Of a DNA stretch of 64,000 nt, positions 41,577-50,987 are shown piece after piece. This DNA is from CATQHS01 sp963422655. Its GTDB lineage: Bacteria; Actinomycetota; Acidimicrobiia; Acidimicrobiales; Aldehydirespiratoraceae. The stretch's first letter is position 1. Each line of letters opens with the position of its first letter. A model generated the notes under the pieces. That model ran no database searches. It was not told the origin of the DNA and saw only the letters and a program-made list of their open reading frames with translations. Location: positions 2,108,001 through 2,172,000 of the forward strand of contig OY730440.1 in NCBI GenBank assembly GCA_963422655.1. The letters are read 5' to 3'. The position numbers and the translations under genes are program-made.

Positions 41577-43205
41577 ATGCGGAAACGACTTTTTTCTGTT
41601 CACCGGCTTCTGGCCGCGCTGTTCGCCTTGGCGCTTGTGGCTGCGGCCTGCGGAGACGATGACGAAACAACGGCTGGCGGTGAGGCAACTCCCACCACGG
41701 CCGGCAGCGAGGTAACTTCCACTACGGAAGGCAGCGAGGAAACTCCCACCACCTCGGCTTCGGCGACGACGGCTCCACCGGCGGATGAGCCGGTCTCGAT
41801 CGTGCTGGCCATCGATTCCGAGCCCACCACCCTGGATCCCCAGATCACTCAGGACGGCGGCATGCGTCGGGTCATGGAGAACGTCTATGAGCGGCTCATC
41901 GAGCACAACCTCGACGACCCGTCGATCCTGGAGCCACGGCTGGCAGCGGAGCTGCCGACGCTCGTGAACGACCTCACCTGGGAAGTCAAGATCCGCCAAG
42001 GCGTTACCTTCCACAACGGCGAGCCCTTTGATGCGGCGGCAGCCAAGTTCGCCATCGACAGGGAACTCGACCCCGACTTCGCCTCCGAGCTTTTGGGCCA
42101 GATCGACACCATCACCGGCGTCGAGGTCGTTGACGACTACACGCTCCACATCACCACGGGAGGACCGGATCCCATCCTGCCGGCCCGGCTGTACATGATC
42201 CAGATGGTGGCGCCCGATTTCACCCAGAACGGCGACATCGCCAAGGATGCCGTCGGTACCGGACCGTACGAGATGGTCGAATGGACCCCCGGCCAGCACT
42301 TCGACCTGGTTCGCAACGAGAACTACTGGGGCCCCGAACCCCAGATCGACAATGTGCGGTTCGTGTTCATCCCCGAAAGCCAGGGCCGGGTGGCGGCACT
42401 TCAAGCCGGCGATGTCCATATGGCCACCAACATCAACCCCGAGGCGGCCAACGACGTGCCTCAGCTCATCACCCGCGAGGGCCTCGAGTATCCGTACCTG
42501 CGGATGAAGAACTACGAGGGTCCCCTCCAGTCCAAGGAGTTGCGCTTGGCCATTGCCCATTCATTGAACATCGATGACTACATCGAGTTCATCTACCTGA
42601 ATCAGGCGGCCCGGGTGAACTGTCAGCCGCTCGGCTCGGGCGTGTTCGGCTACAACCCGGACTTGCAGGACTACCCCTACGACCCGGATCGGGCTCGAGA
42701 GTTGGTAGCCGAGTCCGGCTACAGCGGTGAGGAGGTGTCGCTGGTGGCGCCGACGGGTCGCTGGCTCAAGTTCGAGGAAATGGCCCAGGCTGTCGTCTCC
42801 GACATGGAGGCCGTCGGCATCAACGTCGACTTCCAACTCGTTGCCTTCGACCCGTGGTTGCAGGCCTTCTTGGTTCCGTTCGGTGAAGGCCAAGAGGAGA
42901 TTCTCATGTCGTCCACCTCCAACGAGATCCAAGACGCCGACCGGTTGTCGTCTCTCATCGGCAGTGGGGCCCGGGTGTCCTCCTATGACAACGACGAGCT
43001 CGAAGCGGCCATGAACGAAGGCCGGACCACCCTCGACCTCGACTTGCGCCGCGAGCGCTATCAGGACATCCTGGCCGCCAACTGCGAGGACGTCGGCATC
43101 CTGCCGATCCTGACATTCCTCGACATCTACGGCGGCTCCGACAACCTCGAATGGACGCCCCGCTACGACGGCACCGCTCGAGTGGAGGACATGCGGCTGA
43201 ACTGA
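41577..43205 (+). CDS. ABC transporter substrate-binding lipoprotein (SBP family 5)
   Basis: A 542-residue extracellular lipoprotein. The signal peptide ends in the lipobox LVAAAC with Cys25, followed by a Thr/Glu/Ser-rich linker to about residue 66. The SBP5 body includes DPQITQDGG, LIEHNLDD, TWEVKIRQGVTFHNGEPFDA and GTGPYEMVEWTPG. It is the peptide/nickel class, matching the DppBCDF-like genes at 27225-31143, which lack an adjacent binding protein; pairing is inferred. Confidence 0.92.
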   Translation: MRKRLFSVHRLLAALFALALVAAACGDDDETTAGGEATPTTAGSEVTSTTEGSEETPTTSASATTAPPADEPVSIVLAIDSEPTTLDPQITQDGGMRRVMENVYERLIEHNLDDPSILEPRLAAELPTLVNDLTWEVKIRQGVTFHNGEPFDAAAAKFAIDRELDPDFASELLGQIDTITGVEVVDDYTLHITTGGPDPILPARLYMIQMVAPDFTQNGDIAKDAVGTGPYEMVEWTPGQHFDLVRNENYWGPEPQIDNVRFVFIPESQGRVAALQAGDVHMATNINPEAANDVPQLITREGLEYPYLRMKNYEGPLQSKELRLAIAHSLNIDDYIEFIYLNQAARVNCQPLGSGVFGYNPDLQDYPYDPDRARELVAESGYSGEEVSLVAPTGRWLKFEEMAQAVVSDMEAVGINVDFQLVAFDPWLQAFLVPFGEGQEEILMSSTSNEIQDADRLSSLIGSGARVSSYDNDELEAAMNEGRTTLDLDLRRERYQDILAANCEDVGILPILTFLDIYGGSDNLEWTPRYDGTARVEDMRLN

Positions 43206-43264
43206 TCGGTAGGCCAAGAGACGGATACTTCCCCGGCCACCTCGGGGGCGCGGTTCTAGTCGTG

Positions 43265-43300
43265 CCTCCGGGGTGGTTTTCCGGGGCTGGAGCCCGGAGG
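43265..43300 (+). terminator. GC-rich hairpin after the solute-binding protein gene
   Basis: CCTCCGGG and CCCGGAGG are perfect complements separated by 20 nt, 60 nt after the stop. There is no T run, so it is only a candidate terminator or RNA-stabilising hairpin. The rest of the 179-nt gap (43206-43384) shows no gene. Confidence 0.35.
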
Positions 43301-43384
43301 TAGGCGCTGGACCGTTGTCGGGTTGGCAAGATCAGTTGGAGAGCCAAGATCAGGGCGTACCGGGGATAAGGAAACGCTGAGGCC

Positions 43385-44077
43385 ATGTACCCGTGGGATG
43401 AAGCCATACCCTTCGAAGACCGGCGGCGGTACCAGGCCGCCGGGTACGGCACCGAGTACCGGGCCATCTCGGCTGGGGCCAAGCCGGCGGTGATCGTGGT
43501 GGACATGACCCGTGAATTCGTCGACAGCCGCTGGCCCACCGGGCATTCCGAGACCGGGTATCCGGCCGTGGCCGCCAACCTCCGGCTATTGGGAGTGGCC
43601 CGCGAACTGGGCTTGCCCATCTTTTTCACCAAGCTCTACGAAGACCCGGCCCATGTCCCCACCCCGGCTCAGAAGGGCCGGTGGAAGACCAAGGGTAGAC
43701 GTCCGCCCGACCCGGGTTTGCCGCCGGGTGATGTGATCGTGGACGAGCTGGCTCCGTTACCGGGCGAGACGGTGATCTACAAACACCACAAGCCGAGCGG
43801 GTTCTTCGGCACCGAGCTGGCTGCATTGCTTCTCTACGAGGGGGCCGACACTGTCGTTGTCACGGGCATGACCACCAGCGGTTGCGTCCGAGCCACTGCT
43901 GTGGATGCCTTCCAGTACAACCTCGATGTGATCATTCCCTTCGACTGTGTGGCCGACCGCAGCCAGATCTCCCACAAGGTCAACCTGCTCGACCTCCACA
44001 TGAAGTACGCCGACGTGGCTCCACTCGATCACGTGATCGACTACCTCCGCGCCACGACCGGCCCGGGTGAGAGATGA
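43385..44077 (+). CDS. Isochorismatase-fold cysteine hydrolase
   Basis: The 230-residue protein has the triad Asp in VIVVDMTREFVDSRW, Lys in VIYKHHKPSGFFGTEL and Cys in GMTTSGCVRATAVDAF. A cis-peptide-like VVVTGMTTSGC strand precedes the nucleophile. It is paralogous to the protein at 1617-2327 (shared TTSGCVRAT and KYADV segments). N-carbamoylsarcosine amidase-like chemistry is inferred. It is the last intact catabolic gene before the accessory region. Confidence 0.86.
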   Translation: MYPWDEAIPFEDRRRYQAAGYGTEYRAISAGAKPAVIVVDMTREFVDSRWPTGHSETGYPAVAANLRLLGVARELGLPIFFTKLYEDPAHVPTPAQKGRWKTKGRRPPDPGLPPGDVIVDELAPLPGETVIYKHHKPSGFFGTELAALLLYEGADTVVVTGMTTSGCVRATAVDAFQYNLDVIIPFDCVADRSQISHKVNLLDLHMKYADVAPLDHVIDYLRATTGPGER

Positions 44078-44182
44078 CCGGGTTCGGTTGATGTCCGCTG
44101 CGACGGATTTGAAGCGAGGCTTTTTAGTTCGTCTGCCCGGCGAGGAGCAGTTCGTGGTGCTCGACGCCGCTCCCGTGCCCTG

Positions 44183-46119
44183 TTGGAGTTGGCCCAAAGT
44201 GAATGGTCGCTTCATGCTGGTTTCCAGAAGGTGCGCTCGACCATCCGGGTGTTCGCTGCCACAGCCTTCGCGCTTATCGAACGAGCCCGCAACGACGAGT
44301 GGGTACCGGCACTGATCGGCGTCGGTGAGCTTCCGCTGTCGGATCGGGCGGTACGTGATTCGCTGCTGGACTCAGGTCTGGTGGCCGACATTCGCACCCA
44401 GTCGAGCCTGCGTGAGGTGGTGCTGAGCGAGATCACCGACCCCGACCACCACACCAGAGGAACGGCCCGTTCGTTGGACTCCCGTCGAGAAGCCGAGGGT
44501 ATTCAGGTTGGCAATCCTCAGGCCGCCGAACGCATGGCGACGGCCCTATTCGTGTATTCGTTGTGTCCGCGGCCCGGGGGCCGACGGGGTGCCACCGAAC
44601 CCGAGTTGCACGCGGCGGCCTTCGTCGGGGCCCAGGCGTACGGATACGGCGAATCCGAGGTCGTGATGCAGCGACTGTTCGGCAACGACGGGCTCGTGGC
44701 CTATGACCAGACTCCAGGAACCGGTGGGAACAACCCGCGCCGATACCACTTCGAGACTCGCAAGACGCTGACAATGCTGCATCGGGCCGAGCGACAGGCG
44801 GTACGCGACACAGACCGCGACCAGACCGTGGCCGAATTCGCCTTCGATCAGGCCACGAGCGGACCGTTCGGACAGGTCATCGATGTGCGCGCAGAGAGCT
44901 CCCCGACCGCTCCCGTGACTACTACGGATCTAAGGGACCTGCTCGAGTCGGCCGGAATCGACCGGCACCGTAAGACTCGGTTGGTGATCCTGGACTCGCG
45001 CTGGTTCAGTCTCTTGAACGGTGACGACACCGCCACCTCCAAGGCAATCGAGTCGGCGTTGGGGCTTGGAGACGACCCGCTGGCTGTGGGTTGGGCGTCC
45101 TCGGCTGTGTTCGCCTGCGTCAACACGCAGCTACGAGGCCATGCCCGTGGTATCGCCACCGAGTATCTGGCCTGGAGTCGGGTCGTTTCGCTCGATGCGG
45201 TCAAAGCCGACAAAGATTCAGCCAGTGAGGCCCGAAAAAACCAAAAGGATGCCGAGAACCGCCTCGCCAAGGCGGTCAAGAACGCCTACCAACACGTCGT
45301 ATTCTTTCAGAGGATTCGATCGAAGGGCAGACCCCAAGTCGAATTCGACTAACAAAGGACAACCAATCTGCGCTTGATGGTTCGACGGTTTGGGCTGCGC
45401 TTACCGAGAGGGCTAAAGCCTTTGGTCCCGATGAACTTGATGCCAAAGTCTTGATGTTCAACCTTCGTGACGAAGACTTTGGCCGGCCGCTGAAGGAAAT
45501 ACGGGACAGCTTCTGGAATACGCCCCGTTTTCCGCTGTTGCCCCGTGGCGAATTGGAGCTGAGCAGGGCCATCTACCAGGCTGTCGCTGATGACAAGCTA
45601 GAGCTCGTCAACGACGACGGCCAGGTAGTGGTTGCCAAGTCGGCCGCCGATGTCAACCTGGCCACCACCATTCGCATCCGCAAACCTGGCCATGTCGAAC
45701 CGGCCCAAGCCTTGGTGGTCGTACCTGATCTGTTCGGAAAATCGCCAGCCAGTGCCCGACTCGAACTGCAAGCTACCGGTCTGCAAGCAGGTGTTCATGG
45801 CGAAGCTGACGGGAAAGTTGTCTCTCAATCTCCCCGGGCCGGGACGCGAGTCGCCGCTGGAGAGAATGTCAGCCTGGAAGCTGCTGTGGCTCACTCTACC
45901 GAAGAGCGACGAGCTTCCATCACCACGATCACTTCGCTACGAGACGACCCCGAGCTACGAGACGATATGACTGCCTTGTTTCGAGAGATCGCTAACGCCA
46001 TAGACTCCAACTTGGCGTCTCATCTCAACCTGTCGTTGCAGATCTCTGCAGATACCGAGAACATCAACAAGATCCGCAACGCCGCCGAAAAAGCCCACAC
46101 TAATGTCAATGTAGTATGA
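44183..46119 (+). pseudogene. 5'-truncated, frameshifted DUF499-like ATPase
   Basis: Two frames encode one protein. The first runs from about 44183 to 45352 (GFQKVRSTIRVFAATAFALI, later RYHFETRKTLTML and LVILDSRWFSLLNG); the second continues from about 45352 to 46119 (DNQSALDGSTVWAALTERAK, then EIRDSFWNTPRFPLLPRG). The break is at the TAA near 45350, where a one-base frame change restores continuity. The N-terminal P-loop half is missing; a short unrelated stretch (LKRGFLVRLPGEEQFVVL) precedes it at 44110-44180. The body fits DUF499 proteins that accompany DUF1156 methylases in antiphage islands. A PASTA-like unit (VVPDLFGKSPASARLELQAT) lies near the end. Partner genes are absent. Confidence 0.5.
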
Positions 46120-46191
46120 CTGATACTTCCACTCGGTAACCGGCAGAGACGGATCGCCCGAACTCGAGTGTCTGAGTGAGCAGAGCTCAAC

Positions 46192-47697
46192 TCAGTCTAG
46201 ATCGGTGACCACGGACGTGCCGTCTCGACGAAAGTCGCTGGCCGCGGTCATACCGGGGCCGACCATAACTGCTTGAGCCCCTCCGAAATCGACTCCATCC
46301 GGATCGCAGAGCCGGTAACCGGCAGCTTCCAAGGCTCGGAGGTGATCGGCGCCGAATCCGGGCTCGACCGCTATCTGGCTATTGCCGAGCAGCCGAAACC
46401 GGGGCGCGGCCACTGCCTCGACCAGATCAATGCCTCCGATCACCTGGTTCAAGATCTGCACTTGCCCTTGGGGCTGCATGATGCCGCCGACCACTCCCAA
46501 GCCGAGCCATGCTCGGCCCTCTCTTCTCACCACCGTCGGCACGATGGTGTGATAGGGCCGCTTGCCGGGAGCCAGGGTGTTGGGGTGACCGGGATCAAGC
46601 GAGAAGCCCCGGCCCCGGCTCTGGAGAATGAACCCGCCCTCGGGCACGGCCACCCCCGAGCCGAAGCGATCACACACACTCGATACCAAGGCCACGAGTT
46701 GACCCCGGGCGGCCACGGCCGTGAAAACGGTGCCCGGGCCGTAGGGCACGGGCCCTCGGACCGGGGCGTCGGCGACCATGGCCCGCAAGGCTTCCAGCGG
46801 CGGCACTTCTTCGGTGTCGGGGTCGGCCACCACGGCCAGAGCCAGAGCAAAGGCCCGGTCCAGAGCCTTGGCCATCCGCACTGTGGCCGCCGGGTTGACG
46901 GCGGTACCGAAGTGGCCAAAGCGATAGAGTTGATCGGCGGCCAACGCTGCTACCACCCCTTGGCAACTCGGCGGCGCCGTGACCAGCTCATGGGAGCCCA
47001 GCTCGATTCGCAAGGGTTCGACCCACTGGCTGCGATGGGCGGCCATGTCTTCGGCATCCAATGTGCCGCCCGCGGCTCTCACCGCGACGATGATGGCTTC
47101 GGTCATGGGTCCGGCATAGACCACGTCGGGTCCGTCAGCGGCGACTTGAGCCAGGGTCCGGGCCAAGAGCGGGTTCTGCCAGCGCCGACCCGGGCTCGGG
47201 GCGGCGCCGGTCGGGTAGTAGAGGGCCTCGGCCGCCGGTCCGAGGCGGGATCGAGCATTGGCCCATATCAGGCTGCAGCTCGAACCGATGTCACCGCCGG
47301 TGACGGCCATATCGACGGCGGGCTCGAAGAGGACTTCCCAGGCCACAGCACCGAAGCGTTGATGCAGGTCCCACCAAGCCGCCGCGGCACCGGGGACGGT
47401 CACGGCCTGACCTCCGACCGACTCCACGTACCCGTGGCCATTGTCGGGCACCGTGGCGGGGTCGACCGATCGGGCCGACCGACCGCTGCCGTTGAGTACC
47501 GCCACTTCGCTACCGGTCGCCACCACGGCCATGGCGTCACCGCCGAGGCCAGTGGCGGTGGGCTCGATAAACCCCATGACCGCGTCGGCGGCGATAGCGG
47601 CGTCAACGGCCGATCCGCCGGCTTTCAAAAGGGTGAGGGCGGCGGTGGTGGCCAACCGGTGCCCTGTGGCCACCGCCACTGTCGGGTGCATGCTCAT
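46192..47697 (-). CDS. Gamma-glutamyltransferase family protein
   Basis: About 501 residues from ATG 47697. GGT-family segments are AALTLLKAGGSAVDAAIAA, GLGGDAMAVV, the expected autoprocessing site near PYGPGTVFTAVAARGQLV, and SRGRGFSLDPGHPNTLAPG, PYHTIVPT and GGIMQPQGQVQ. These enzymes cleave themselves before a Thr and transfer or hydrolyse gamma-glutamyl or acyl groups; the site here reads GTV rather than GTTH, so processing should be checked. No signal peptide is visible, suggesting a cytoplasmic acylase-like member. Confidence 0.86.
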   Translation of the reverse strand: MSMHPTVAVATGHRLATTAALTLLKAGGSAVDAAIAADAVMGFIEPTATGLGGDAMAVVATGSEVAVLNGSGRSARSVDPATVPDNGHGYVESVGGQAVTVPGAAAAWWDLHQRFGAVAWEVLFEPAVDMAVTGGDIGSSCSLIWANARSRLGPAAEALYYPTGAAPSPGRRWQNPLLARTLAQVAADGPDVVYAGPMTEAIIVAVRAAGGTLDAEDMAAHRSQWVEPLRIELGSHELVTAPPSCQGVVAALAADQLYRFGHFGTAVNPAATVRMAKALDRAFALALAVVADPDTEEVPPLEALRAMVADAPVRGPVPYGPGTVFTAVAARGQLVALVSSVCDRFGSGVAVPEGGFILQSRGRGFSLDPGHPNTLAPGKRPYHTIVPTVVRREGRAWLGLGVVGGIMQPQGQVQILNQVIGGIDLVEAVAAPRFRLLGNSQIAVEPGFGADHLRALEAAGYRLCDPDGVDFGGAQAVMVGPGMTAASDFRRDGTSVVTDLD

Positions 47698-47759
47698 GGT
47701 CTCAATCGGTACTGCTTCTGGGTGAGCCGGCCTGTGAAACGATCCCCGGCTATGTGATC

Positions 47760-47900
47760 TCAGAACCATACGAGATGGCGAGCATCCGTACGGCCTGACC
47801 CGTCGGTGGGATCGTCCAAGCGAAGCTCTGATCGTGACCAGCGCGGCCCCGGTCCAGTCTTGCCGGCACCTCTGGGGCCGGTGACAAGAACGCCAGGGTC
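47760..47900 (-). pseudogene. Internally deleted remnant of an AAA_14/DUF4143 ATPase
   Basis: A minus-strand stretch reads a P-loop and following strand (PGVLVTGPRGAGKTGPGP, then SELRLDDPTDG) and jumps directly to TDARHLVWF-stop. Both parts match the ATPase at 50988-52299 (GVLITGPRGVGKT, QLRLDDPGD, and near its end ADARHLIWF). About 350 residues between them are missing. It lies in the 212-nt gap between the gamma-glutamyltransferase and glycosyltransferase genes. Confidence 0.6.
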
Positions 47901-47909
47901 TGTTACAGG

Positions 47910-49892
47910 CTAAGAAATGGCATCGTCCTCAGCAGATCTGGTGACCTTGAATATGATACCGTCATCCAAATCCGCTACTACCTCAAAACCAGGTAGTTCA
48001 CGAAGATCCTCAGCACTATAAGGGAATCTATACAAGTGCCAGTTATAGAACCAAACTACGTAAGAGCCGGTAGTAATAGACTCGCCCACCAGTTTCAGTT
48101 TCGATTGGTACTGTTCAAGTGCTGTTCGATCTGATTCCTCATTCCCATCAATATATTGCCCAGTTAGGATGCGAGTGATGGGATACTCGGGCAGACGGAT
48201 CGTTACTGTACAGGTTCCGTCCGAGTGCATGCCGTACCAATCAAAGTAAAAGTCGTAGTTGTCGAAACCGTACGGCTTCCGAACTTCAGTAAGATCATCA
48301 ATATTGACAGGAAGGATGTGCAAGAAGAAGGGATGCTGGGTGGTTTTCTGACTACATTCCTCTTTGACATAGGTCAGGGTGGCTTCTCCGAGATGCAGAT
48401 CAAAGTCAGAACGACTGGCTAGATCCGACGAGTTTGAGCTCACATTCCGATGAGGTGAAAGATTCCTACGCCATACATATGGGCCACGCTCAAAAGACCT
48501 GAGTAGGTAGCGGTACGGCACCTGCAGGCCAGTGTAGTGATGTATAGGGTGTGGGTCGTTGCTGAATATTGCACTTTCAATTGGGTTACTTCGTAAGTAC
48601 TGAAGAACCTCTGAGGTCCTCCACCGTTCTACGGAGTATCCGGAGTTACTATCACTAAACTGGAAACTGAGTTGGAAAGTTAGCCATATAGGAAGCACTG
48701 ATAACAGAAGAATCCTTCGATTTAAAGTCATATATGTCGGTAAAGCATTGGCTGACTCAAATATCGTACGATTGGATGCATGGTATGAGGACACAAGCCA
48801 GTCCAGCATCATGACAACAAGGATAAGAAGCGGTATATATAGAGGTAGGAGGTACCTAGATGCTCCTTCATTTGAGACAGAACCTTGTGAAACTGTAACG
48901 ATAAATGCGAATATATAGGTGAGGATGAATCCACCAAATATTGAAATCGAACGCCGAAAAGTACTAACTCCCGATTGATGGCGTGATCGAATTAAAAAGT
49001 ACACAACGACTGCCATTAATAGTATTAAGGCTGATCCAACTACCCATGCTGCAATAGTATACCGATTGCCTTCCAATAGAATATTAGGCACAGGTGACTC
49101 GGGGTCTGAAAAAATTAATTCGGCAAGACCGTATGGAATACGTTTCATAACCTCCAGAATAGGTTGATGACTATAATCTCTATATCCGGTAAGGTTTCCG
49201 GTTAACAGTTCATTTCGATACATCCATATACTGACAGGACCGGCAGCTATCAGTGAAAAGGTGGTGATGCGCTTTGCCTTCTCCAGGAGAGTAATATTGC
49301 GCTGTAAGATCAGCACCCATAATATGGATATCAACACCGTAACACCTATGTAACGAGTCAAAAAGGCTAGAGCAGTGAGTACCGCTACTCCTATGAGTGC
49401 TGAGTAGGTGTTCTCTTTCAGATATTTATCAGTTTTGATCAGAGCAAGGACCGTAAATAGGATGAATGCTGGTTCAGTAAGAGCCCAGGATGCGCTCCCT
49501 GCCAGGGCGGTAGAGACAGCAACTGCGAGACAGCCGACCAGGGTAAAAATTTGAGAGTTCAGGCGTTGTAATAAGTAGTGTCCGGTAAAGAAAATCGTCA
49601 GCCCGAAGAGAATAGCGTTGATCGGAGCAACAACATCGAGAGGCTCGAAGATCCCGAAGCTAGCTAGAGCGAGTAATGCTGGATAGAAAGGGGGCCAGTC
49701 TGTATACAGGGTTCCGTAGAAATTGATAAACCCGTTTCCTTCCAGCAGGTTGCGGGCAACATCGATGTAATTTATCGAATCCCAATGCAGCCCTACGCCA
49801 TAATTGGCCACGCGGGCCAAGGTGGAGACTGAACCGAAACCGGAGATAGCGGCTATGAGCAGGGTGTAGCGACTGAATCTGAACCGGGTCAT
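47910..49892 (-). CDS. ArnT/PMT-like (GT39-type) membrane glycosyltransferase
   Basis: A 660-residue integral membrane protein with about 9-11 hydrophobic helices and a C-terminal soluble part. The first loop DSINYIDVARNLLEGNGFI has the acidic site expected of PMT/ArnT-like transferases, and DWPPFYPALLA follows. It is markedly AT-richer than its neighbours, a sign of transfer. It overlaps the upstream glycosyltransferase by 4 nt, which makes the pair a two-step polyprenyl-phosphate-sugar system in which this enzyme would transfer the sugar outside the membrane. The sugar and target are unknown. Confidence 0.8.
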   Translation of the reverse strand: MTRFRFSRYTLLIAAISGFGSVSTLARVANYGVGLHWDSINYIDVARNLLEGNGFINFYGTLYTDWPPFYPALLALASFGIFEPLDVVAPINAILFGLTIFFTGHYLLQRLNSQIFTLVGCLAVAVSTALAGSASWALTEPAFILFTVLALIKTDKYLKENTYSALIGVAVLTALAFLTRYIGVTVLISILWVLILQRNITLLEKAKRITTFSLIAAGPVSIWMYRNELLTGNLTGYRDYSHQPILEVMKRIPYGLAELIFSDPESPVPNILLEGNRYTIAAWVVGSALILLMAVVVYFLIRSRHQSGVSTFRRSISIFGGFILTYIFAFIVTVSQGSVSNEGASRYLLPLYIPLLILVVMMLDWLVSSYHASNRTIFESANALPTYMTLNRRILLLSVLPIWLTFQLSFQFSDSNSGYSVERWRTSEVLQYLRSNPIESAIFSNDPHPIHHYTGLQVPYRYLLRSFERGPYVWRRNLSPHRNVSSNSSDLASRSDFDLHLGEATLTYVKEECSQKTTQHPFFLHILPVNIDDLTEVRKPYGFDNYDFYFDWYGMHSDGTCTVTIRLPEYPITRILTGQYIDGNEESDRTALEQYQSKLKLVGESITTGSYVVWFYNWHLYRFPYSAEDLRELPGFEVVADLDDGIIFKVTRSAEDDAIS

Positions 49893-50902
49893 GGGTTCTG
49901 CGTGTTCATTGGTTCGTTCCCATGCCCTAATCGGTCGTCGGGCGCGAACCCGAGGCTCTCTTTGATCAGGTAAAGCGGACGCCGCTGCGTCTCATTATAG
50001 ATGCCGCGTAGGTACTCGCTGAAGATACCGAGGAACATTAACTGCATACCGGAGAGGATGAGGATAGCAATGAGTAAGGTTGTCCATACGCTGATCGGTT
50101 TATTTATGAAGAGGCTGACGATGATGTTGTAGGTGATGCTGGTCAGGCCCAGACTGCAGGCGAAGAAGCCGAACCAGGTCGCGAGGTGTAGTGGTACTGA
50201 TGAGAATGAAAGGATTGTGTTTATAGCAAGACGCCATAACTTTGTGTATGAGTACTTAGTTTTGCCCGCGGCTCGGGGTGCTCGCTGATAGGGAATGGGT
50301 TCTTGATCAAAGCCGGTCCAAGGCACCATAGCGGCCACGAAACGGTTCCGCTCGGGCATGGCTAGGAAGGCATCCACTACTTGGCGGTCCATGACCCTGA
50401 AGTCTCCGGCATCTATTGGGATGGTGATATTGGAGAGCCGGTTGAAGGTGAGGTAGAAACCTCTGGCGGTCCAACACTTGAGCTTTGTCTCTCCGTCGCG
50501 CCGCGTACGGACTCCGTAGGCGACATCGGCACCTTTATGCCAGCGGTCGATCATCTCGGGGAGAACTTCTGGCGGGTCCTGCAAGTCGGCGTCGATGAGG
50601 GCGATTATATCACCGGCAGCATGCCTCATACCGGCGGTGGTAGCGATTTCATGTCCAAAATTGCGGGAGAAGGAGATAGTCTTCACGCGCTCATCAGCAC
50701 CCTGAAGTTCGTGCAATACCTGTAATGTAGCGTCGGTGCTGCCATCATTGACATAGAGCAACTCGAAGTTGAGCCTAGGGACTGCTTCAAGAGTGGTAAT
50801 GAGACGATGATGTAACTGACCGACGACCGAGGCTTCGTTGAAACAAGGGATTACAACGGAAAGAAGAACAGATGAAGTTCGATCCATAATTCCTTGTTCC
50901 AT
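49889..50902 (-). CDS. GT2 polyprenyl-phosphate glycosyltransferase (GtrB/DPM1-like)
   Basis: This 337-residue protein has a GT-A catalytic domain (SVVIPCFNEASVVGQL, YVNDGSTDATLQVL, IALIDADLQDPPEVLPEM with the DAD metal site). After it come two C-terminal membrane helices (FGFFACSLGLTSI, LLIAILILSGMQLMFLG), as in GtrB. It would load a sugar on a polyprenyl phosphate for the downstream membrane transferase. ATG 50887 is an alternative start with AAGGAA just before it. Low GC matches its partner. Confidence 0.9.
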   Translation of the reverse strand: MEQGIMDRTSSVLLSVVIPCFNEASVVGQLHHRLITTLEAVPRLNFELLYVNDGSTDATLQVLHELQGADERVKTISFSRNFGHEIATTAGMRHAAGDIIALIDADLQDPPEVLPEMIDRWHKGADVAYGVRTRRDGETKLKCWTARGFYLTFNRLSNITIPIDAGDFRVMDRQVVDAFLAMPERNRFVAAMVPWTGFDQEPIPYQRAPRAAGKTKYSYTKLWRLAINTILSFSSVPLHLATWFGFFACSLGLTSITYNIIVSLFINKPISVWTTLLIAILILSGMQLMFLGIFSEYLRGIYNETQRRPLYLIKESLGFAPDDRLGHGNEPMNTQNP

Positions 50903-50987
50903 AGTTCCTATAGATTGCAGTGTAGGTGATGGCAGGGTAACAGTTTCAACTGTACTTTCTGCTTGTGATAGTTGGTAAAGGGCGGCA

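Noticed and set aside
46273..47757. Long plus-strand frame (494 codons) opposite the gamma-glutamyltransferase gene
   Set aside because: It is antisense to a protein with clear GGT-family segments and has no domain of its own.
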